Below the pieces are notes generated by a model that made no database searches, was not told the origin of the DNA, and saw nothing but the letters and a program-made list of their open reading frames with translations. From NCBI RefSeq assembly GCF_001580535.1, contig NZ_LHZA01000153.1, positions 1 to 64,000 of the forward strand: a stretch of DNA of 64,000 nt, written 5' to 3'. This DNA comes from Acetobacter cerevisiae (GTDB lineage: Bacteria; Pseudomonadota; Alphaproteobacteria; Acetobacterales; Acetobacteraceae). Position 1 is the stretch's first letter; every line of letters begins with the position of its first letter. Positions 26,414 to 34,361 of the stretch are shown in pieces. The position numbers and the translations under genes were made by a program.

Positions 26414-28645
26414 ATGAGGAGTGCAGCGCTTTCTATAGGCCAGCTCTGGCAGGCGTTTGCGCAGATTGCGCGCCAGACCCTGCTGGGGGGTGGCCCGCCG
26501 CGTAAACTGGACCACTTTCGCTGGCTGTATGCGCCGGACCTCCTGTCCTTCGGCTACGCGCTACGGACCACTATTTCCGCTTTAATCGCGCTGGGTATTG
26601 CTCTCTGGTGGGAGCTTGGCAGCCCGCAATGGGCCGCGCTGACGGTCTGGATGGTGGCGCAGGGCACGCGCGGTAAATCCATCGCCAAGGCGCGGTGGCA
26701 TATGTTTGGCATGGTGGTAGGTACCATCTGCGCCATTGTGCTGGTGGCCTGCATGCCACAGGCACCGCTGCTGTATCTGTTCTGTCTGGCCGGAGGGATC
26801 GGGGCGTTCTGCTTTATCGGAACACTTCTGCCCGGCCCGGCGGCCATGACCAACTACCGTATTCATGGCATGCGGGCATCCGGCTTTACCTACGCCATTA
26901 TCGCGCTGGATGGGGTGCTGGCACCGGACCATATTTTTGAAATCGCCATGGCCCGCGCTACCTACATCACGCTGGGTATTGTGGTGGAAACCACCATTTC
27001 CTCCCTGTTTCAATACCGGCTGGAAAACCGTGCGAGAAACCGGCTGGCCAGCAATTTTGTGCAGGCGCTGGGCGGCGTGACGCGCACACTCGGCCGCCTG
27101 CTGCAAGGCGACCGGCGCTCAGTGTCCACCTCGCCTGAGGTGTTCTCCACCATTCTGACGCTGAGTGATCAGGTGGAGTTTGCCGAAATTGAGATGGGCA
27201 AACACAAGCATGAAGGCGACCACGCCCGCGCAGCCCTTGCCGCCATGACGGTCCTGATGTCGCGCGGGCTGGATCTTGCGGCTTTGTTGCAGGTGCCAGA
27301 CAGCGAGGGCACCCATTATCAGCAGACCGCTGCGGAAGTGAGCCACTTTTTGCAAACGCTGCCGGGCCGTGTGGATCAGGATCAGCCCGTCGCGCCCGTC
27401 CTGCGGGAGCTGGATGAATTATGTGCCACCTGCCGCCAGCTTGCAGCCGCCTGTCTGGATGAGGAAATGGTCGCGGCGACTCATACGCCGGTTGATCGGG
27501 ACGAGGAGCGCGTTGTCTCCCGTCAGGGCCAGCTTTTGCACAAGCTGGGAGAAATGATGGACGAACTGCGGCTGGCGCTTGAGCAGTTCGACATGAGCCG
27601 CAACCCGCAGCCGCATGACCACTTCCGCTACGCCATGCGGTCTTACCGGGACTGGCGGATGGCGTTTACTAACAGCTTGCGGGCTTCCGTCACCATCTTC
27701 TGTTCCGGGCTGATCTGGGTTGCCACGGCCTGGCCGGATGGTCTGACCTTCATGATGTTTGTCTCTATTGTCTGCGCCCTGTTCTCCACGCTGGAACAGC
27801 CGGCTCTGGCGACCAAAGCCTTCCTGCACGGGACTATCTGCGTCATCGGCATGTGCGGTCTGCTGGATTTGTGGGTAATGGCTCAGCCCACCACGTATGA
27901 AATGCTGGCCATGTGCCTTTCCATCCCCATGCTGCTGGGCGGACTGGCTTTTGCCTATGTGCCGCTGGTTCTGGCGGCGGTGGCCTATAACCTGTTCCTG
28001 CCCATTCTGGTCGGGCCGCTGAATCAGGGCCGGATGGATGAGGTCATGTATTTTAACACGGCGCTGCCGCTCTTGCTGGCCATGGTGTTTGCCATGTGGA
28101 TGTATCGGGTTTTCCTGCCGTTTGACCCCGATGGTCTGCGGTGGGACATGCGGCTGAACATTCTGCGCGGCTTGCGGCGGCTGGCCAGCCAGCGGGTGCC
28201 GGAACTGCCGTCCGAAGTGGTGGGGCGCAGCGTGGATGGCTTTGTGCGCCTGTCCACCATGACGCCGGATAAAAAGTCTTTTGTGCTCAATCGCTATCTG
28301 AGCGGCGTGCTGTCCGGCATGACCATCGGGCTGAATGTGCTGCGGTTACGGGCCATTCTGGCGCAGGGTGTGCTGCCACCCGGCGCACAACGGGCCACGC
28401 AGGCCATGATGAACCGGATGCAGCGGTTTACAGGCCGCTATGGCGGGCAATATGGGCGCACGGCGCGGGCTACGCATCTGGCTGTGCAGTATCTGGTGCA
28501 GCGGGAGCAGGTGGAAACAAACCTGTCCGTGCGGCTGGAAATGCTGCGCGCCCTTGCCAGCCTGAGGGTGATTGAAACGGAACTGGAGCAGAACCAGGAT
28601 TTCTTTGATGCGTCCTCCCCGTATCTGGACAAGGCGTTTTCCTGA
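26414..28645 (+). CDS. FUSC family membrane protein (aromatic acid exporter/YccS type)
   Basis: The protein is about 743 residues long. Two hydrophobic blocks, each of five or six helices (about residues 50-195 and 420-560), flank a soluble cytoplasmic region of about 200 residues. This is the FUSC architecture of AaeB, YccS and plant ALMT-like proteins. The motif WAALTVWMVAQGTRGKSIAKARWHMFG carries the common block at the end of TM2. AaeB exports p-hydroxybenzoate, but family members differ and no HlyD-type partner gene is present here. The start is uncertain: ATG 26414 was chosen over TTG 26399, and neither has a strong ribosome site. Confidence 0.85.
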   Translation: MRSAALSIGQLWQAFAQIARQTLLGGGPPRKLDHFRWLYAPDLLSFGYALRTTISALIALGIALWWELGSPQWAALTVWMVAQGTRGKSIAKARWHMFGMVVGTICAIVLVACMPQAPLLYLFCLAGGIGAFCFIGTLLPGPAAMTNYRIHGMRASGFTYAIIALDGVLAPDHIFEIAMARATYITLGIVVETTISSLFQYRLENRARNRLASNFVQALGGVTRTLGRLLQGDRRSVSTSPEVFSTILTLSDQVEFAEIEMGKHKHEGDHARAALAAMTVLMSRGLDLAALLQVPDSEGTHYQQTAAEVSHFLQTLPGRVDQDQPVAPVLRELDELCATCRQLAAACLDEEMVAATHTPVDRDEERVVSRQGQLLHKLGEMMDELRLALEQFDMSRNPQPHDHFRYAMRSYRDWRMAFTNSLRASVTIFCSGLIWVATAWPDGLTFMMFVSIVCALFSTLEQPALATKAFLHGTICVIGMCGLLDLWVMAQPTTYEMLAMCLSIPMLLGGLAFAYVPLVLAAVAYNLFLPILVGPLNQGRMDEVMYFNTALPLLLAMVFAMWMYRVFLPFDPDGLRWDMRLNILRGLRRLASQRVPELPSEVVGRSVDGFVRLSTMTPDKKSFVLNRYLSGVLSGMTIGLNVLRLRAILAQGVLPPGAQRATQAMMNRMQRFTGRYGGQYGRTARATHLAVQYLVQREQVETNLSVRLEMLRALASLRVIETELEQNQDFFDASSPYLDKAFS

Positions 28646-28726
28646 CTGTGTTTTGACTCTTCCTGTGCCAGCAGGCATGGAAAAGGCGATGCCCCGGCCC
28701 CTTTCTGTTCAGACGGATACAGCAAA

Positions 28727-29719
28727 ATGACCGCCTCCCTTCAGACGTCATTCTGGCAAGAGCAGGCAGACAGCCTGTACCCACGGGTAAGCCATGTTAT
28801 TCCGGCCATGGAGTGGCCCGTTTTTTCTGAAGATATTGCCGCTATTCTGGCCCTTAAGGAAAAGCGTAACGCCGTCATTCTGGCGCATAACTATCAGACG
28901 CCGGAAATCTTCCATTGTGTGGCGGACGTCACGGGGGATTCCCTCGCTCTGGCGCGTAAGGCGCAGGACGTAAAAGCCGATGTGATTGTTATGGCGGGGG
29001 TGGCCTTCATGGCTGAGACCGCCAAGCTGCTGAACCCGTCTAAAACGGTGCTTCTGCCGTCTGTGGAAGCCGGATGCTCACTGGCGGATTCTATCACCGC
29101 AGCCGATGTCCGGCTGATGCGCGCCCGTTACCCCGGCGTGCCGGTGGTGACGTATGTGAACACCTCAGCCGATGTGAAGGCAGAAAGCGATATCTGCTGC
29201 ACCTCCGGCAATGCCCGCCAGGTGATTGAAAGTCTGGGCGTGGATGAAGTGATCATGATCCCCGATGAGTTTCTGGCGCAGAATGTGGCGAAGGAAACCG
29301 GGGTGAAAATCATCACCTGGAAAGGCCATTGTGAGGTGCATGAGCGTTTCACGCCGGAAGAAATCCGCCAGTGGCGCGCCGCATGGCCGGGTCTTGTTGT
29401 GCTGGCGCATCCGGAATGTCCGCCGGAGGTTGTGGCGGAAGCCGATTTTTCCGGCTCAACTGCCGGGATGTCAGAGTTTGTGGCGTCTGGAAAAGCCGGA
29501 CGTGTGCTGCTGGTGACGGAATGTTCCATGAGCGACAATCTGGCTGTGGAACATCCCGAGGTAGAGTTTGTCCGGCCCTGCAATCTCTGCCCGCATATGA
29601 AGCACATCACGCTCTCCGCCATTCGCAAATCGCTGGAACAGATGGAAGTGGAAGTGACGGTCGATCCCAGTGTGGCAGATCGCGCCCGCCTGTCCATTGA
29701 GCGGATGCTGGCGGTTTAA
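28727..29719 (+). CDS. nadA: Quinolinate synthase A
   Basis: The protein has 330 residues. It condenses iminoaspartate with dihydroxyacetone phosphate to quinolinate, the second step of NAD synthesis from aspartate. The three cluster cysteines can be placed in [14 protein letters not shown] and [14 protein letters not shown], as in other NadA proteins that hold an oxygen-sensitive [4Fe-4S] cluster. [14 protein letters not shown] is the typical N-terminal motif. nadC follows 45 nt later, but nadB (aspartate oxidase) is not in the pair or elsewhere in the window. Confidence 0.96.
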   Translation: MTASLQTSFWQEQADSLYPRVSHVIPAMEWPVFSEDIAAILALKEKRNAVILAHNYQTPEIFHCVADVTGDSLALARKAQDVKADVIVMAGVAFMAETAKLLNPSKTVLLPSVEAGCSLADSITAADVRLMRARYPGVPVVTYVNTSADVKAESDICCTSGNARQVIESLGVDEVIMIPDEFLAQNVAKETGVKIITWKGHCEVHERFTPEEIRQWRAAWPGLVVLAHPECPPEVVAEADFSGSTAGMSEFVASGKAGRVLLVTECSMSDNLAVEHPEVEFVRPCNLCPHMKHITLSAIRKSLEQMEVEVTVDPSVADRARLSIERMLAV

Positions 29720-29764
29720 GGCCTTTTCCACTTACGATTTTTGAAGAAGAGAACGAGACGCTCC

Positions 29765-30622
29765 ATGCTGCCTGCCCTGCCTGATATCATGCTCGAACCG
29801 CTGGTGCGGGCCGGACTGCTGGAAGATCTCGGACGCGGAGGGGATCTGACGACCAGCGCCGTTCTGAAAGGGACAGAGCGCGTCCGGGTGACCCTGCGTT
29901 GCCGGGAAAAAGGTGTGCTGGCGGGGCTGGATCTGGCTCGATTGTCCTTTCACCTGATGGACCCCTCTCTGCTGTTCGAGCGTCTGAAAATGGAGGGCGC
30001 GCCTCTGGAACCCGGTGATGTAGTGGCCGTGGTGGAAGGCTCTGCCCGCTCCATTCTGACAGGCGAGCGGGTGGGGCTGAATTTCCTCTCCCACCTCAGC
30101 GGTATTGCTACCGCTACGGCGCAGATTGTAGCCAGCATGGCGGGCACAAAGGCACGTCTGTGCTGCACGCGCAAAACGCTGCCCGGTCTGCGGGCGGTGC
30201 AGAAATATGCCGTGCGGGCCGGTGGGGGGATCAGCCATCGGATGGGGCTGGATGACGCCATTTTGATCAAGGACAACCATATTGCGCTGGTGGGCAGTGT
30301 GCAGGAAGCCGTGGCGCGGGCGCGCAACGCAGCGGGCCATATGGTGAAAATTGAAGTTGAGGTCGACACACCCGAGCAGTTGCAAGACGTGCTGGCGGGG
30401 GAGCCGGTGGACGCCGTGCTGCTGGACAACATGCCGGTGCCCATGCTGCGCACCTGTGTTGAGATGATTAAAGGCTGCCTGCTAACCGAGGCCTCCGGTG
30501 GCATTACCCCGCTGACGGCTGCGGCCATTGCCGGGACGGGGGTGGATCTGCTGTCCGTCGGCTGGCTGACGCATTCCGTCAAAGCGCTCGATTTTGGTCT
30601 GGATTTTGAAAAGACCCTTTGA
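29765..30622 (+). CDS. nadC: Nicotinate-nucleotide pyrophosphorylase (carboxylating)
   Basis: The protein has 285 residues. It transfers ribose phosphate to quinolinate with loss of CO2, giving nicotinate mononucleotide. Seen are RAGLLEDLGRGGDLTT near the start, the active-site loop CTRKTLPGLRAVQKYAVRAG, and GGISHRMGLDDAILIKDNHI. The ATG at 29765 was preferred over an in-frame TTG at 29741; a purine-rich GAAGAAGAGAACGAGA lies upstream. It is translated after nadA, probably from the same transcript. Confidence 0.95.
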   Translation: MLPALPDIMLEPLVRAGLLEDLGRGGDLTTSAVLKGTERVRVTLRCREKGVLAGLDLARLSFHLMDPSLLFERLKMEGAPLEPGDVVAVVEGSARSILTGERVGLNFLSHLSGIATATAQIVASMAGTKARLCCTRKTLPGLRAVQKYAVRAGGGISHRMGLDDAILIKDNHIALVGSVQEAVARARNAAGHMVKIEVEVDTPEQLQDVLAGEPVDAVLLDNMPVPMLRTCVEMIKGCLLTEASGGITPLTAAAIAGTGVDLLSVGWLTHSVKALDFGLDFEKTL

Positions 30623-30762
30623 ACGTCAACATCCTCACGTCCCGGTGTTTTGTGTAACCCTTGGGGCAGGTCACGCGTTAGTCGGTAAAATGTGAGTCTG
30701 ATCCCTTGAGTTCACCTCCGGAACCTCATGGGATGATGCACGAAAAATAAGAGGCAGCCTTT

Positions 30763-32085
30763 ATGTCAGAGTCTTTCAGCACAGCGTCGCCCACCCCGGC
30801 GGAAGAGTGGTCGGAAACCCGGGTACGGGTTTTTCTGCGCGAGATGTTTGATGCCGCCGTGGCGAGCGCCAGCCCGTTCCATGTGCTGGCGCGGTTCCTG
30901 CCGGAAAAACCTAAAGGGCGGTGTATTGTGGTGGGGGCCGGTAAGGCAGCGGCGTCCATGGCGGCGGCGCTGGAAGCCGCATGGCCGGATGTCCCGCTGG
31001 AAGGCGTGGTCGTCACGCGGGATGGGCATGCCATGGCGACCCAGTCCATCCGTGTGCTGGAAGCCTCACACCCGGTCCCGGATGAACGCAGCGAGCAGGC
31101 TGCGCGAGAAATTCTGAAAACGGTGAAGGGGCTTCAGGCGGATGATCTGGTTATCGCCCTGATCTCCGGTGGTGGTTCGGCTCTTCTGGCACTCCCCGCT
31201 GAGGGTATTACGCTGGATGAGAAAAAGCAGATTGCCCGCCAGCTCCTGCATTCCGGGGCGACCATTACAGAGATGAACACCGTCCGCCGCCATTTGTCCG
31301 CCATCAAGGGTGGTCGGCTGGCACAGGCGGCTTATCCGGCACGGGTTGTCTCTTTGGTGATCAGCGACGTTCCGGGTGATGACCCGGCCGTCATTGCCAG
31401 TGGCCCCACACTGCAGGATGAGACCACGGCGCAGGATGTGCTGCGCATCATCCAGAAATATGATCTGACGTTACCCCCGGCAGCACAGGCCTTGCTGGAA
31501 CGGGAAGCCAGTGCAGCAAAGCACACGTGTCCGCCCGTGGCGGAAGGTAATAGCCTGACACTGATCGCAACGCCGTTCTTCGCGCTGGAAGCCGCAGCCG
31601 ATGTGGCGCGCCGGGCGGGTGTAACCCCCATTATTCTGGGGGACGCGCTGGAAGGGGAAAGCTGTTCTGCCGGGGTTCTGTTTGCTGGCATGGCCCGGTC
31701 TGTCAAACAGCACGGTCATCCTGTGGCTGCTCCTGCTGTGCTGCTGAGTGGCGGCGAAACGACTGTGACCATCAGGCCGGGTGAAAAACCGGGCAAAGGA
31801 GGCCGTAATACGGAATTTCTGCTGGCCTGTGCGCAAAGTCTTGCCGGTGAAGCGGGGATCTGGGGTATGGCCGGGGATAGTGACGGGATTGATGGTACGG
31901 AAGATGCCGCCGGTGCTCTGATCGGCCCGCACACCCTCTCCCGCGGTGCCGCGCTGGGTTTAAGCGCTGAAGAGTTTCTGAAACGGCATGATAGCTACAG
32001 CTACTTTAAAGAGCTGGATGACCTTGTGATGACCGGGCCCACGCTAACTAATGTGAATGATATTCGCCTGATTCTGGTTCTGTAA
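30763..32085 (+). CDS. Glycerate 2-kinase (GckA/TtuD, MOFRL family)
   Basis: The protein has 440 residues. It belongs to the bacterial type II glycerate kinases, which make 2-phosphoglycerate; older annotations call it hydroxypyruvate reductase. Motifs are GRCIVVGAGKAAASMAAALE, ALISGGGSALLALP, the HxxxSxIKGG-like segment RRHLSAIKGGRLAQ, and the MOFRL-domain ending GPTLTNVNDIRLILV. It has an AAGAGGCAG ribosome site. The likely role is in glyoxylate/tartronate or serine-linked carbon flow. No other glyoxylate genes are adjacent. Confidence 0.9.
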   Translation: MSESFSTASPTPAEEWSETRVRVFLREMFDAAVASASPFHVLARFLPEKPKGRCIVVGAGKAAASMAAALEAAWPDVPLEGVVVTRDGHAMATQSIRVLEASHPVPDERSEQAAREILKTVKGLQADDLVIALISGGGSALLALPAEGITLDEKKQIARQLLHSGATITEMNTVRRHLSAIKGGRLAQAAYPARVVSLVISDVPGDDPAVIASGPTLQDETTAQDVLRIIQKYDLTLPPAAQALLEREASAAKHTCPPVAEGNSLTLIATPFFALEAAADVARRAGVTPIILGDALEGESCSAGVLFAGMARSVKQHGHPVAAPAVLLSGGETTVTIRPGEKPGKGGRNTEFLLACAQSLAGEAGIWGMAGDSDGIDGTEDAAGALIGPHTLSRGAALGLSAEEFLKRHDSYSYFKELDDLVMTGPTLTNVNDIRLILVL

Positions 32086-32101
32086 AAGGCGCTTTTCAAA
32101 C

Positions 32102-32743
32102 TCAGTCTTCCAGAGCGTGTCTGACGGCGTCCCGCAGAGCCGGGATGACCACGTTCTGGAATTCCGGCGTTTTCCGCTCCCACGCCCCTGTTCGCCATGA
32201 GGGGTGCGGGAGAGGGAAATTGCCGGGGAGATAAGAACGGAAATCCAAAACCCGTTCAAAAACCTTCCCTTTTCCCAAAGCATAATTCTGCGCGTATGAT
32301 CCCACAAGTAGCGTCAGGCGCAGATTGGGCAGGAAGGACAGGATGCGCTCCCGCCACAGGGACGCGCATTCTGGCGGGGGTGGCCGGTCTCCCCCTTTTG
32401 GTAAAACCCCCGGATAACACAGGGCCATTGGCACAATGGCGACCTGTTCTGTGTCGTAAAAAACATCCGGGTTCATATCCAGCCAGGAACGCAGGCGCTC
32501 GCCAGATGCATCATTAAACGGGATGCCGGTATTATGCACACGTGTTCCGGGCGCCTGTCCGGCAATCAGAATCCGGGCGCGGGGCGAGAGGCGCACAACC
32601 GGGCGCGGCCCGAGCGGCAGCTTATGCGCACAGGCCTGACACCCCTGTAGTTCTTTCAGAAAACTGGCGAGAATTTCGTCCTGTTCTGCAGCGGTGCTGC
32701 CTGCGGGAAAGCCGGGAGTATGTTTGGAAAAGAGAGAGGCCAT
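32102..32743 (-). CDS. Uracil-DNA-glycosylase-fold family protein
   Basis: The protein has 213 residues. Motif A appears as IAGQAPGTRVHNTGIPFND, close to the GxAPG/A...G.PF motif of family 4-type uracil-DNA glycosylases. A C-terminal LPHPSWRTG matches motif B (HPS). Two cysteines in CQACAH near residue 35 could be part of an Fe-S site, but the full four-Cys set of family 4 is not obvious. It may excise uracil from DNA, or be a relative with another role. I chose the ATG at 32743, because the upstream ORF start at 32818 lies inside the adhB terminator. It is convergent with the kinase gene, with 16 nt between. Confidence 0.78.
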   Translation of the reverse strand: MASLFSKHTPGFPAGSTAAEQDEILASFLKELQGCQACAHKLPLGPRPVVRLSPRARILIAGQAPGTRVHNTGIPFNDASGERLRSWLDMNPDVFYDTEQVAIVPMALCYPGVLPKGGDRPPPPECASLWRERILSFLPNLRLTLLVGSYAQNYALGKGKVFERVLDFRSYLPGNFPLPHPSWRTGAWERKTPEFQNVVIPALRDAVRHALED

Positions 32744-32811
32744 CGCAAGGATATGTGGTGGGGCGTTCCATTCCACAATATGCCGTCTTCCCGAAGCGTA
32801 TCGCGCATAAA

Positions 32812-32846
32812 AAAACACCGCGCTGGCAGGCCCAGCGCGGTGTTTT
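32812..32846 (-). terminator. Intrinsic terminator of adhAB
   Basis: There is a perfect 15-bp stem, AAAACACCGCGCTGG / CCAGCGCGGTGTTTT, with a CAGGC loop. On the minus strand the stem runs into seven Ts (32815-32809). It lies 44 nt after the adhB stop, as expected for a highly expressed operon. Confidence 0.93.
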
Positions 32847-32889
32847 CAGATCTGCCCCGGTTAAGGGGCAGAGTGAGAGAAGAGGCGGC

Positions 32890-34305
32890 TTACTGTGCTG
32901 CGTCTTCACCCGTGTGGGTCTGCGGAGAGAACGTCCAGCCAGCGCCGTAAGGCTGCGGATGGAAGACACCCCACGTTGCCGTGTCGCTCCCACCAAAGCC
33001 CCAGGAAGCGGAGGAGATCGGTGCATGATCAACACGCAGCTTCTGGATATCAGAGGCTGTCACGTTAGCAGGAGCTTTGTTGCCCCATGCCGTGCGGATG
33101 AAGTTCACGACATCAGCCATCTGCTGGTCAGACAGAACGCTCTTGTAGCCCGGCATGGCGACAGCGGACGGAGCCCAGTTGGTCGGCGGCAGAACCGCAC
33201 CGTCCACAATGATGTGGGCGACAGATGTCGGGTTTTCAGACACCACAACCGGGTTGCCAGCCAGCGGCGGGAACATACGGGCTACACCACCACCGTCGTT
33301 ACGGTGACAGATGGCGCACTGGTCAACATACACGCTGGCGCCGGGGGTGCCGGACGTGTTGTTGGAGTCCAGAGTCTGTGCCGTGGACGGGTCATACTTG
33401 TAGTCACCCCGTGCCGGCGGAACCGGGGGCAGGGCCTTCAGGTATTTCGCCATGGCGTGCAGGTCAGAATCCGTGAAGTACTGGGTGCTCCAGCCCACCA
33501 CGTCTGCCATGCCACCAAACACTGCGGAATGGTCGGTACGGCCAGATTTCAGGAACTGGTAGAGGTCTTCTTCAGACCAGCGACCAACACCCATAACCGG
33601 GTCGTTCCGCAGGCTGGGGGCAATCCAGTTATCAATCGGAGCGCCACCGGCCAGGAAGTCAGCACCGCCGGAGGCATCCAGAGCTTTTTCCTGCATGCCA
33701 AAGCCGCGCGGCGTATGACAGGCGCCGCAATGGCCCGGACCCGTGACGAGGTATTCACCGCGGGCAATGTCAGCATCCGTGCCCGGAGCCGGCGTGAAGT
33801 CCTTGGGTGCCGGAGCAAACACGGAACGCCAGATGGACAGCGGCCAGCGCATGGACATCGGCCAGGAGATGCCAGCCGGTTTGTTGGCGTCGGCAACCGG
33901 CTTCACACCATGCATGAAGTACGCATACAGCGCCTTCATGTCGTCCTGCGTCATCCGTGCAAAGGACGGATAAGGCATGGCGGGATAAAGCGTGCTGCCA
34001 TCCTTGCGGACGCCGTGGCGAACGGCTTCGTCAAATTCCTTGAACGTGTAGGTGCCTATCCCGTGGGTCGGGTCCGGCGTGATGTTCGTGGAATAGATGG
34101 TGCCAATGGGGGTCTGAATAGACAGACCACCCGCGTATTTCTGGCCATGCAGCGCTGTATGACAGGCCACGCAGTCACCCAGACGGGCGACATACTCACC
34201 TTTTTTTACCAGTTCATCATCAGTGCTCTGGGCATGGGCCAGAGAAGTTCCTGCCAGAAGCCCGACAGTGACCGCTCCAAGAGCGGCTTTTAGTCCTTTG
34301 ATCAT
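32890..34305 (-). CDS. adhB: Alcohol dehydrogenase cytochrome c subunit (ADH subunit II)
   Basis: The protein has 471 residues with a Sec signal peptide (cleavage after SLAHA). Three c-type haem sites are visible: CVACH (45-49), CGACH (192-196) and CAICH (329-333). Sequence and layout match AdhB of acetic acid bacteria, which takes electrons from AdhA and reduces ubiquinone at the periplasmic face of the inner membrane. The ATG at 34305 opens the signal peptide; the longer ORF start overlaps adhA. It lies 56 nt after adhA. The third small subunit (AdhS) is not in the window. Confidence 0.97.
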   Translation of the reverse strand: MIKGLKAALGAVTVGLLAGTSLAHAQSTDDELVKKGEYVARLGDCVACHTALHGQKYAGGLSIQTPIGTIYSTNITPDPTHGIGTYTFKEFDEAVRHGVRKDGSTLYPAMPYPSFARMTQDDMKALYAYFMHGVKPVADANKPAGISWPMSMRWPLSIWRSVFAPAPKDFTPAPGTDADIARGEYLVTGPGHCGACHTPRGFGMQEKALDASGGADFLAGGAPIDNWIAPSLRNDPVMGVGRWSEEDLYQFLKSGRTDHSAVFGGMADVVGWSTQYFTDSDLHAMAKYLKALPPVPPARGDYKYDPSTAQTLDSNNTSGTPGASVYVDQCAICHRNDGGGVARMFPPLAGNPVVVSENPTSVAHIIVDGAVLPPTNWAPSAVAMPGYKSVLSDQQMADVVNFIRTAWGNKAPANVTASDIQKLRVDHAPISSASWGFGGSDTATWGVFHPQPYGAGWTFSPQTHTGEDAAQ

Positions 34306-34361
34306 CGTTTTTACCACTGTATCGCTTGTGTGCCGAATGACGTCATGACTCTGCCGGACCA

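Noticed and set aside
32744-32818. Upstream extension of the UDG-like gene to an ATG at 32818
   Set aside because: It starts inside the T-run and stem of the adhB terminator; the internal ATG at 32743 fits the family better.
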